Assembly (NCBI RefSeq): GCF_000247815.1
Contig: NC_021681.1
Location: forward strand, 23,568,789 to 23,632,788
DNA from: Ficedula albicollis
Lineage: Eukaryota > Chordata > Aves > Passeriformes > Muscicapidae
Direction: 5' to 3'
Length of the DNA stretch: 64,000 nucleotides
Shown here piece by piece: positions 36,801 to 46,998 of this stretch (its first letter is position 1; each line of letters begins with the position of its first letter). Made by a program: the position numbers and the translations under genes. A model generated the notes under the pieces. The model was not told the origin of the DNA, searched no databases, and was given only the letters and a program-made list of their open reading frames with translations.

Positions 36801-38004
36801 CCAAGGGACTTTATCACTGGAAGTTTTCTGTCTTTCCTACAAGCCTGAGGTTCAAAACTTAGTAACTGCTCCACAGGAGCTCCTCACCTTCCCCATGGGA
36901 AGTTCTTTGCCTGGCTTGGTGGCCCTCCCACCATGCCTTATCCAAGAATTTCCATGATTACTGATGCAGCATCCCTAAGATTCAATAACAAGCAATGGAC
37001 ATTATTTTTTGGCACTTTGTGGCACCTGGACTAGATCAGGAAGTGCAGACACATTCCTCTCTTATGGATATTTCTGTGTAGGGGTTGATGCATCGTCCCA
37101 CTGGTGCACAGACTGCTGAAATGAGCAATAATTGTTGTGGGAAGGTAAATCAGTGAGGCTGCTTGAGACAGCAGAGGAGCAGGTGAAGCAGACAAGAGCT
37201 CACCTGAGTCCTGTGACTGCTGAGAATAAAGGGGAGTGGCTGCAGGAAACCTCGTCCTGGCAATTCTGCCAGCTGCTGGACAGCTCTGCCTTCCAGCCAC
37301 TAGAGAAAACTGTCCCGTTTGTCCTCGTTTTTCACCCACACCAGCTCTGGGATTTCCTCCAAGACTTCTCTCCAACCAAGGCTCTCATTTTTCACTCCTC
37401 TACCTTTATTTTTAGCATATTCATTGTCTTCACTTCTCCTTATCTGGTCATGACCACCTCCTGCCCTCCATGGCTACAGAAACCACAGCTGGAACCTCTG
37501 TTTGACCCAAATTTTGTACCCAAACCAGGTAAGTCTGGTTTATTCTTCCCGCAGCTCTTGAGATTTTTGCTGTTGGCCATTTCCGACCACTTTGGCCCTT
37601 TCTCATCTTCTCATTTTGGTTGTAAGACAGAATTTCACACTCTTGGGGACGAAAGCCAAGATCCTGGCTTGTCCTTTGACAGTGGAGATGGATAATGGGC
37701 ACTTCAGTGCATTTTTTTCAATGCAAAACCAGCTGAGCTAACTGTTCCCATAAAAGTCCAATTGATTGCTGTAGGCATTATATTCACTCTGACAATGATA
37801 AAATGATTGCTTTAGTATCTGGCTGGGTAACCCACTTACAGCATGTGCACCAGGATTAGGAGAATGTTTCAATTGTGAAAATCATTGAGATGTAAATGTC
37901 ATGATTATAATTTATCTTCATTAAAAATTCCATCGGCGGAGGGGAAATTAATCCGTGTGCTGTGTGGAGTACCAGCCACTAAAAAGGAATATGTTACAGT
38001 GAAA
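33849..38004. other. Unique non-coding stretch
   Basis: No gene supported. It includes a short GGAATGCCA repeat at about 35669-35735 and a 187-codon plus-strand frame at 37132-37695 that carries a donor-like CCAG/GTAAGT at 37528-37534. Neither gives a recognisable protein. Confidence 0.5.
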
Positions 38005-38143
38005 ACAGGGATTTGGGGATGGAGCTACAGCAGAAAAGAACTCAGGAGCACATTCTGGTGATGTGACAGGTGGTACAGGGATTTGGGGATGGAGCTACAG
38101 CAGAAAGGAACTCGGGAGCACATTCTGGTGATGTGACAGGTGG
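38005..38143. repeat. 70-bp tandem duplication
   Basis: A 70-bp unit starting ACAGGGATTTGGGGATGG begins at 38005 and 38075; two or three substitutions separate the copies. Confidence 0.9.
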
Positions 38144-40534
38144 CTATCTCAAGGGCATTGCCAGGAATATTTTCTTGGCTGCCCGTTCCCATGTGGATGG
38201 TGGAACATTTCATCCTCCCCCAGTGCAATCTTAGCAGCTCCTCCCCTCCCCAGCACAGACAGAAGGCACTGTCATCATCGTGCCTTAATGCCCGAAAATG
38301 ATTGTGTCACCTAAAACTGCCATCAGCTCCCAGCACACAAACCAGCTCTGAAGTTTATTAATGGCACTGGAAAGACTTCCATTAAATTCATTGATTGTTA
38401 GCTCACATTGTTTCTGCTGTAGTTGTTCATGGTTCTTTTATATTTCATGCTTTCATTATTTTATTTACTTGTTGATTTATATGATGACAGTGAAGTTTCT
38501 CTTTTAAGTCCTACATTTATTAGCTCAATCTGGTATTATATTTCCACCACAGATCCAGAATTGCCTGACTAAATATTTATTGGAAATTGGTTTTCTTCCC
38601 CCTACCATAGATGAATTTAATCTATTACCTTCTCATCGATAAAGTGTTATTTTTCCTTTATTCATTAGTTGTATGGTATTCTTTTTTTTTTTTAATCTAA
38701 TCTAAACAAAAAATGTGATTTCTACTCCTTTTCATCTGCCTCCTCTTTTTAAACTAAAATAGTGTTTGGTTGATTTGAAATCAAATATTTTAATTGGAAA
38801 TCAGTGGGTAACCACTGAATATTTCTAGATTGATGTTAGTTAAGTATATGTTTTATTGCTCTGAGAGTTTTTTTAAATTTTGTCTTTTGAGAGCATCTCA
38901 GCTCCTTGTCTGTGGTTCCCTTATAGAGGGAATAGTCCCAGGAAACTCCTTTTTAAAATAAAATGAAATATTTTTTGTTTATGTTACATTTTCTATAATG
39001 GCCAAATCTCTCTTTAAATGCAGAATAACCACTGAATGTATGGCATTATTTTCTTTTCTTTTATATTTTAAAGGGTTTTAATGATTGTCCCAAGATGATA
39101 TTTTTTTTGGTTGCCTTTCTCCATGTAGCCCCGCTGCCAGGGCACAGTCAGGTCCTGTGGCCAGAGCTGAACCAAAGCTTTGTGACGTGATAAAAGGTAT
39201 TTTATGATGTGAGAAGTGAATATTGCTGGCCATACTCTAGATGCTGAGGAATTCAAAGGCATGCTTTCCCCTGAGTGTTTGATTCCATGAGATATCCCAG
39301 GTTTCTGTCTGTCAGATCTGTCTGAAGGCACAGTGGTGAGAGATCAGTTGGAACAGGAGAGGGAGCCCTGAGCCTGGTGATGAGGGAGGGAAGGGCAGCG
39401 CTTCCCCTGGGCTGGCAGAGAAGGAAATCTCCCCTTTGCCCTGGAAAACAGAGGAAAGAGGGGTTAATTCCCCCTGCCACCCCATGCTTTAGCCATTATT
39501 ATCATCATTTAACCACAATTATCATCGTTTGGCCAGTTATCAGAAAGGACAGAGAATGGCTGACTTTGGAAATTAAATAAAAACAAATAAGGGGAGCAGA
39601 GAGCAAAACAGGATTAGAGGGAAAGGAATTCTTTCCAAAGCCAAATGCTGGGGACAAAACTTACTTGGAGTGAATGTTAGAAGGAGCCTCTCAAGTTTTA
39701 ATTAACAGAACTTTTCCCCTGCTCTGCTGCTGATGATGCAGATTTCACATTTTCTGTTGTAGCTGTCGCCTCCTCTTCCCTACACATCCATATGCTCGTG
39801 GATATAGGTACAGGAGCCCTTCTCACAGGCAGCAAACAAAATCTGGCTGCTGGGAAAAATTGGCAGGACTTTTTTCCCCACTAAATCTCCCCAGGAAAAG
39901 TGTCAGCTTTGCCTCAGAGCAAACACTTTGTTAGGGGCAGTTTGTCTCCAGTTCTCATTGACTTTCATTCAGAGAGTGTGGAAATGCTTGTCTGAGTTGT
40001 TTGGCTTCGACTGATTGGGACTGAGTTATTTTGCAATTAAATTATTTGACTTTTTACTAAAGACTGTGGAGGTTTTGAAGGCTCCCATAAAAATGGGAAA
40101 ATACACCGCATAGGCACAATAAAGTGTTCTTTCCACTGTATTTCAAATAGAAATATTTGTTCAAAATCAGATTTTTATTACTTTTCATATGCTGAAAGTG
40201 GAATTTTTCCCTGAAGGAGAGTTGACTTAGAAGCAGGAGTGGTACTTTGTAACCTCATAGGATCAGTGCAAACAAAAAATCCCCCCAAACCCCCAAAAAA
40301 CTCAAATATAAAGTACTGCTGCCTTCTCAGAAGGTTTCATTGTATTTCCCTAAAGAATTACAGTGAAAAACCACAATACTGATGGGATATGGGGTAGGTT
40401 GGTGCACGTTCACTTCCCACCACTGGGGCTGAAATTCCCCGTGGAATTGGGCACAAATCCCTGTGAATTGTGAATAATTGGAGTTCCACACAGTCGTGGT
40501 TCAACTTGACCAACTCTTAGGCAGCCATCCCAGA
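38144..40534. other. Unique AT-rich non-coding stretch
   Basis: Nothing recognisable; T-run near 38683-38693. Confidence 0.6.
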
Positions 40535-40815
40535 TTTCAACTACCTGGCATGTTGAAATGGGTGAGGCTTTGGCTTTTATGCTCCCAAAAAAACCAGAAT
40601 AGCAGATGAACAGAATGACAATGAGAACATATTGATAATATGATAATAAGGACAAGGGTTTCAAGCCAACTGGAATTTTAATTGAGATTTTTGTTTGTTT
40701 ATTTGTTTCATTTGCACCTGTGTGGAGGAGAGGGATGCCCACCAAAGCCAGCTGAGCTAAAAACATCAGGTAAATATTCCTTCACTTTATTGGAAACCTT
40801 TCCAAAATGGGAACT
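40535..40815. repeat. Inverted repeat, left arm
   Basis: This arm matches the reverse complement of about 41495-41765. Shared landmarks include GTTGAAATGGGT, TTTGGCTTTTATG, GACAATGAGAACAT, AATATGATAATAAG, GGGTTTCAAG, TTTGTTTGTTTATTTGTT, CAAAGCCAGCTGAGCT and CAGGTAAATATTCCTTCACT. Divergence is moderate with small indels, so the event is not very recent. The arms are separated by about 0.68 kb. Confidence 0.85.
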
Positions 40816-41494
40816 TTTTGGGCAGAATGTTGAAAAACACTAAAGCATTCTGTAGCAAAGCTTGTGAATGGAACATGCACTGGAGATTTTGTCCAAGGGG
40901 CAGGTGAGGTAATGGCCATGTCTCAATTTTTAAGGTGGCAAAGGTTTCAGAAATATTAACAAGCTCTGGATTTGTTCTCTGTTTCCATGTCACACATTTA
41001 TATCTGAAAATTGTGTGAGGGGAGGCTGTCAAATAAACCAAACGAAAGCATAAATGAAAGCTGCTGCTTCAGAAAACAAGAATGTCAATATAAAATGGTT
41101 TAGAGGGACTCCTAATGATCTGCTTGATCTTTACAGAAAAGTCCTCGAGGATCCACTTGTGCAGAGTCAAAAATCCAGCATCACTTTTCAGAGTGTTGCT
41201 CCATTTGTTGGTGTGTTTTACCAAGGAATGAACAGTTCTTTTGCTGACATTCAAGTGCTGAAGTACCATTTTTAACTTAGTATAAATGCATATTATTAAA
41301 GCTTTAACAGCATATGGCAGCAAGTAATAACATCTGTGCCTCTCAGCCTCGTGCTTTCACAACATACTTGAGGCACATTTTCTTTTCAGAACTGTGTCAG
41401 AAGCAAATAAAAGTCTGTTTCAAAGGAAAACCAGCCAGGAATGTGAAGTGTCATCAGTAGTGACACCAAATCTGGGCACTGCCTGTCCTTGAAT
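40816..41494. other. Spacer between inverted-repeat arms
   Basis: About 0.68 kb of unique sequence. It contains a 73-codon plus-strand frame (41054-41275) without recognisable similarity. No transposase is apparent. Confidence 0.6.
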
Positions 41495-41765
41495 AGTGCC
41501 TCAAACAAAGGTTTTCAATAAAGTGAAGGAATATTTACCTGAGTTTTCCAGCTCAGCTGGCTTTGGTGGATTCCTTCCCTGCATGGGTGCAAATGTAACA
41601 AACAAACAAAAATCTAAATTGAAATCCAAATAGACTTGAAACCCTTGTTCTTATTGTCATATTATTAAACCCATGTTCTCATTGTCGTTCTATTCATCTA
41701 CTTTTTCTTTTTTTCTGTGGCATAAAAGCCAAACCCATTTCAACACATCAGGGAGTTGAAACTGA
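41495..41765. repeat. Inverted repeat, right arm
   Basis: Reverse-complement partner of 40535-40815, carrying AGTGAAGGAATATTTACCTG, CAGCTCAGCTGGCTTTGG, GTGCAAATGTAACAAACAA and AAAAGCCAAACCCATTTCAA. Confidence 0.85.
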
Positions 41766-44060
41766 TTCAAGTTTTGAGAGCCAAACCAAGCTCCTGGATC
41801 AAACCAGATTAAATTCCCAAGTTTAGGCCCTTTTTGGGCATCCCATGAAACCTATAATTGCCTTTTTTATCATCAATTTTTTGGTCATACAGCCAGTGGT
41901 TGTCTTTGAATAAGGAAAAATGTAGATTTTTAGAAATGTTGGCCACCTCAGGAAAGTGAATTATCTTAATTTCTTGAAAAATATGTCTCAAAGAATAAAT
42001 CATTTATTTTCTTTAAAAATGTATCTTTTGGCAATGATCAGACCATAGCCATTGCCACCATGAAAAGACAAACTTTTATGACTTTTGGGTTAGTGGGATA
42101 GTGGGATGCTGTCACTACTTAAAAAAGAATATTTTTATCAGTTTTGAGGCCTTAACCTCACTTTCAGGTAATTAGTGGATTAAGAAGGATTCTGTTTTTA
42201 AAAATTGATTGAGTAGTATTTTGTACTGGCTCATGGTGAATATATAATAACTTGGTTTATGCAAGTATCCTGTAAGAAGTTAAAAATTTCCCTGGTGCCC
42301 TTATGTATTTTAAAATACCAAACAAATAGAAAAGAGCTTTAATGGGCAAAGGGCCCAAGAGCCTTTACCTGTATTCTTTGCAGGATGTATTTTTAATGCC
42401 TTTAGAAATTATTCTTACTATCTAAAAGAACTAATTTCCACGTGGAATTATTTGAACAAGCATATTTTAAGTTATCATACTGATGCCCACTGTAATAATT
42501 ACTATAATATTGATTTCTAGAGGTTGCTCTGATTGAGAACTACTTGAAATTTTGTATTAATATTGAGAACAGGATCATTAAGAGCGTGATTGTGTTGGAA
42601 GCCATGGCCTGGATTAATACTGAGAAGTGTTTGCACAGTAAATATCAGATCTGTGTGTGAGTTAGAGGCAGATGGAGAACTGGGAGGAAGAAAAACTGAT
42701 GTCTTCCTCAGAAAGACAAAATCCAGGAGCTCTGGTTTGCAGGGCAGTTGGCTTTATTTCACTCCTCAGAGGTATCTCTAACACACCAACATGACAGGAG
42801 CCAGCAGATATTTTTTTTTAAGTAATGATTCATCTCAGACCAGTCTGATTTCTTTATGTAACAGAAGGCTTTGTGGGGGAGTACAAAGCTTTGTTATGTG
42901 TCTCGTGGTGCTGTTCGTATTAGATATTAAAAAATGCTGAAGAAACATTGATTAGGAAATTACACTGGATGAGTGGATAAGAATAAAGACTAATCCTACC
43001 CAAACATTAAAAAAAAAACCCCACTGAGCAAGGCAGGGGTGGCTGGGAAGAACAAATGCAGTGTGGAAAACACCTCAGCTCTGTCAGAGCCCCTGCAGGG
43101 TAGAAATTATCTGGTGTGGGCCACAAAAAAAGTCAGAGAGCTGTGTTAAAACACATTTTAACACAAAGAATGTGCAAGAAGGGGCCAGCAGAGTGCCCCA
43201 GAAGGTCATGACCTCATCTGGCAGAAGCTGAGGGTGAGCACAGCCAGCCGGGTGCTCGAGCTCCTCATTCTGCTCCACACGAGGGGCTCAGTTTGGAGCA
43301 CCTCATTTCCAGGCAGGGGAATCCATCAGGAAGGGCAGCCTGGAGGAGTGTCAGACTCTGGAAATCCTTTTCTGTTTCACGTTTTTTTGTTTACAGTGAG
43401 ACTCCTCCTGTGCGTGAAACGGTCAGGGAGGCGAGAGGAGCGGGAGAATCCGTCTGGACGGACAGGGTGCGCAGGGCTTAGGTGGCAGACAGGAAGGTTT
43501 GGATTAAACCCGGAGGCAAAGGGCAGGCAGACAATGCAGCAGCTCACTCAGGGTGCTTGTAAAGCCACCAGCAGAAGGTCAGGCCGTGGTGGAGGGGCAG
43601 CAAGTGCCTGTCAGCACAGATGAAGCTCAACCATCCCTCCTTTGGGCACGGGAAGGGAGAGGGTGACCTCTGAGTGCCTCCCCTCCTCCAGCTCCAGGAC
43701 TGCCTGGAAAGTGTCTGAGACCTTCAAGCAGAAGGCCCTGGATGCTGATTAACATGCCAGGGGTTGTTAGCATTAACTCAATTTAATCAGGCCCTGCTGT
43801 CCCTTGCTGCAGAGGGAAGGGAGAGGAGCACGGGGAGCAGAGGGATGAGCCCGACAGCACAAACAGCTGATTCCAGGAGAAAATGGAGCTATGCATGAGG
43901 GCCAGGCAGCAAACTGATGTTTGATTTTCAATTAAAGATCCTGAGAAACATAATGGGCTTTTGGGGGATGAACAGGAACGGTGAGGTTTGAATATTGTGC
44001 TTTATGGCTTGGATGGTGGCGCTGGAGCTGAGGGAGTACTTGGGTTGTGTGATGTGTCTT
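41766..44060. other. Unique non-coding stretch with small CpG cluster
   Basis: No gene recognised. At about 43411-43472 seven CpG dinucleotides occur in some 60 bases, unusual for this window. The 129-codon frame 43234-43623 crosses it but has no recognisable domain. Confidence 0.5.
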
Positions 44061-45075
44061 AGTCACAAAATCCCAGTGATTTGGGCTGGAAGGGACCTTA
44101 AATCTCATCCCATTCCACCCCCCTGCCTGGTGACACCTCCCACCATCCCAGGCTGCTCCAATCCCAATGTCCAACCTTGGACACGTCCAGGGATCCAGGG
44201 GCAGCCACAACTGCTCTGGGAATTCCATCCCATCCATCTTCCCCCTTCCCAATATCCCATCCATCCCCACCCTTCCCAATATCCCATCCATCCTCCCCCT
44301 TCCCAATATCCCATCCCTCCCCACCCTTCCCAATATCCCATCCATCCTCCCCCTTCCCAATATCCCATCCCTCCCCACCCTTCCCAATATCCCATCCATC
44401 CTCCCCCTTCCCAATATCCCATCCCTCCCCACCCTTCCCAATATCCCATCCATCCTCCCCCTTCCCAATATCCCATCCCTCCCCACCCTTCCCAATATCC
44501 CATCCATCCTCCCCCTTCCCAATATCCCATCCCTCCCCACCCTTCCCAATATCCCATCCATCCTCCCCCTTCCCAATATCCCATCCCTCCCCACCCTTCC
44601 CAATATCCCATCCATCCTCCCCCTTCCCAATATCCCATCCCTCCCCACCCTTCCCAATATCCCATCCATCCTCCCCCTTCCCAATATCCCATCCCTCCCC
44701 ACCCTTCCCAATATCCCATCCATCCTCCCCCTTCCCAATATCCCATCCCTCCCCACCCTTCCCAATATCCCATCCCTCCCCACCCTTCCCAATATCCCAT
44801 CCATCCTCCCCCTTCCTAATATCCCATCCCTTCCCAATATCCCATCCCTCCCCACCCTTCCCAATATCCCATCCATCCTCCCCCTTCCCAATATCCCATC
44901 CCTCCCCACCCTTCCCAATATCCCATCCATCCTCCCCCTTCCCAATATCCCATCCCTCCCCACCCTTCCCAATATCCCATCCATCCTCCCCCTTCCCAAT
45001 ATCCCATCCATCCCTGCCCCTCCCAGGGAACAATTCCTTCCCAAAATCCCACCTAATCCTGCCCTCTGGCAGCAG
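44061..45075 (-). mobile_element. CR1 3' fragment hosting a minisatellite
   Basis: The left part is standard reverse-complement CR1: AGTCACAAAATCCCAGTGAT, GGGCTGGAAGGGACC, CACCATCCCAGGCTGCTCC, GTCCAGGGATCCAGG and CTGCTCTGGGAATTCCATCCC. The right part, after the minisatellite, resumes with TCCCAGGGAACAATTCC, TTCCCAAAATCCCACC and CTGCCCTCTGGCAG. The central 0.8 kb is a tandem expansion of CR1's own CCATCCC/TTCCCAATATCCCA-type text. Confidence 0.85.
44226..45012. repeat. 27/54-bp minisatellite expanded inside CR1
   Basis: Monomers of 27 bp share CTTCCCAATATCCCATCC and alternate between a form with ATCCTCCCC and a form with CTCCCCACC, so the true period is 54 bp (for example repeats at 44288, 44342). 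There are about 29 monomers. Near 44760-44850 the order is disturbed: two B-type monomers are adjacent and one monomer is shortened. Since 27 and 54 are multiples of three, all frames stay open, giving the large repetitive frames (up to 399 codons), which are not genes. Confidence 0.95.
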
Positions 45076-46392
45076 GACACAGCAGCACCTGCTTGAAACT
45101 GGCACCAGGGCCCCACCAGGTTCAACCCCACACCTCAATTTATTTATATGTGTGGTCTCTTTGAATATACTTCCAGTTTTTAACACAGAATTCTGTAATT
45201 ATCAGAAAACACCCCATTTGCTTTGCTGGGGACTGTGCCTTTAAGGCCATGCAAAGCAAATGGGCTAAAGCAGATCTGAGAGTCTGTCTCTTGTCTAGAT
45301 GATAATCTTGATTTTTTCGTAGGTTTTTTTTTTTAAAGGAAGGATTTTCCAGGCACCATCCATGCCAGGAAGGAAAGGATAACTCTGTGCTGAGCCCATT
45401 GTCTGGGTTTCATTCTGATTGTTGCAGGTTTGACATAATAGATGGGAATTAAGAAATTTTAAAATACCAGATCACTCCTGGCCTTTATTCAAACAGCAAA
45501 TCCACTCAAAGCAAAACGTTTGTCTATAGAGAGTCATGACAGAACTCTTTCAACTTCTCCAAACAATACCTTTTTAAAAAAATTTCTTTTAATTTGCTAC
45601 TGTGAATGCTCACAAAAAGAATTTCCTTAGAAAGTGTTTGCTTTCCCTTTTCTTAGACAATATTAGGCAATTTTTATGTCATGATTTCATTTATTATTAC
45701 AAAAATGATCTTGCATGGAATTCATCAAGTGACATTCTAAAAATATGAAATTGTTCCTTAAGAAAATATTGGGGTTTAATAAAAAATAAACTTTGTTAAA
45801 TATTTGAATCAGCCCTTCAAATTCCATGACAGAAATGCAACCCTCATTTATTTCAGAAGTTTAAAATTAATGCTTATTATGATAATATAACATTATATAA
45901 TAACAAAATGAGCATTTTATCTCACACTGGGAAATATTTTTCTGATTCCTATTAGAATTTCTGAAAAAATATAGAATTTTTTCATTTTGCTTTTCAGTTT
46001 GCTCATGGTGCTCCACAAAGACAGGCAAATTTTGTTTAGGTGTGAGATGGACTCATCCTCCTCTCTCTTCTAATTTGTCTTTTGCCACAAAACTGTGAAC
46101 TCCCAAATTTTCTAAAGGTAAAACTGAGTTTTCCTCTCTGTATCTCATTTTGTCAGCTTGACAATGATATTTATGTTGTCTGTAAACCACTTTGAACCTG
46201 ATATGGAAAAAAGTTCAGTTTTTTTCTCCTTTGGCTTTTACAGTTAGATTATCACTGGAATAGTTTATCCCTATGTAAGCATCATATTTATATGATAAGG
46301 ATTTTTTCCTGTGTAAGTGTAATTGTTTCTGTCCATATACACCAACTATGAACATGAGATTTTTAATGTTTTAGAAATTTCTTGTTCTTACC
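45076..46392. other. AT-rich non-coding stretch; possible 3' UTR side
   Basis: No gene frame. If the minus-strand exon ending at 46393 is real, its 3' untranslated region would lie here. Plus-strand TTTATT words (minus AATAAA), for example near 45688 and 45848, could serve as polyadenylation signals, but such words are common in AT-rich DNA. Confidence 0.4.
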
Positions 46393-46654
46393 TTAAAAAC
46401 CGGCAGTGAGGAACTCTAAGTTGCTCAAATTATGTTTCTCTAGGACAGATAGTGTTTCTTTTGCTGCTTTTGTAGCTGCAGCTGAGGATAACTGTGACAC
46501 AGCACATTCTTCCTGCTTTGGGAAAAATGAAACCATGTAATGCATCCACTCTGCTGAAGGAACAATATCCTCCAGGAGCAAATTTAGAAATTCTCCTTTT
46601 ATGCTTAGAGAGCGAGGTGGGATGTCTTCTTTCTTAAAAAAAAAACTAATTTGC
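46393..46654 (-). CDS. Candidate terminal coding exon (possibly KIAA0825-like)
   Basis: On the minus strand an acceptor-like tract (CTGCCTCTTTTCAG, ending at 46655) leads into about 86 open codons closed by TAA at 46395-46393. An alternative acceptor, TTTTTTTTTTAAG, would start the exon at 46632. The protein contains KKEDIPPRSLSIKGEFLN, LEDIVPSAEWMHYMVSFFPK and QEECAVSQLSSAAATKAAKE, with a balanced composition and purine-first codon bias typical of real coding sequence. From memory it resembles the C-terminal region of vertebrate KIAA0825, a large protein of unclear function; I could not verify this. A donor-like GGTAAG follows the stop immediately, so the exon could instead be internal with a disrupted frame. 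Upstream exons would lie at higher coordinates. Confidence 0.33.
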
Positions 46655-46905
46655 CTGAAAAGAGGCAGCCCACGAGTCAGACAATACCAGAATTTCATGG
46701 CAAAATGGTCAAAAATGTGTCCTTGAATCCACTTAGTGTGAGACATCAAGCCTTGCTTTAAATTCCCTTTACTCTGGTATAAAGGGACCTTGACACAGCT
46801 GAGAGCAGGGCTTTGATCTCCCTAGCTCACACTTCCCTAATAATAAGTTGTCCCTTACATAATCCCAAGGAATTAGGAGTGCAGCAGAAAAGGGGAACCC
46901 ACCTG

Positions 46906-46998
46906 TATTTTATTTTATTTTATTTTATTTTATTTTATTTTATTTTATTTTATTTTATTTTATTTTATTTTATTTTATTTTATTTTATTTTATTTTAT
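46906..46998. repeat. (TATTT)n pentanucleotide microsatellite
   Basis: About 18 nearly perfect TATTT units ending in TATGTATTTTCC. Confidence 0.98.

Noticed and set aside
37132..37695. 187-codon plus-strand frame with an internal donor-like GTAAGT
   Set aside because: The protein is not recognisable, no acceptor pairs well with the donor, and a large overlapping minus-strand frame is also open.
43932..45244. Several very long open frames on both strands (up to 399 codons) with repeating DGILGR or SHPSPPFPI peptides
   Set aside because: They arise because the minisatellite period (27/54 bp) is a multiple of three and lacks stops in all frames; all frames are open at once, which is not gene-like.
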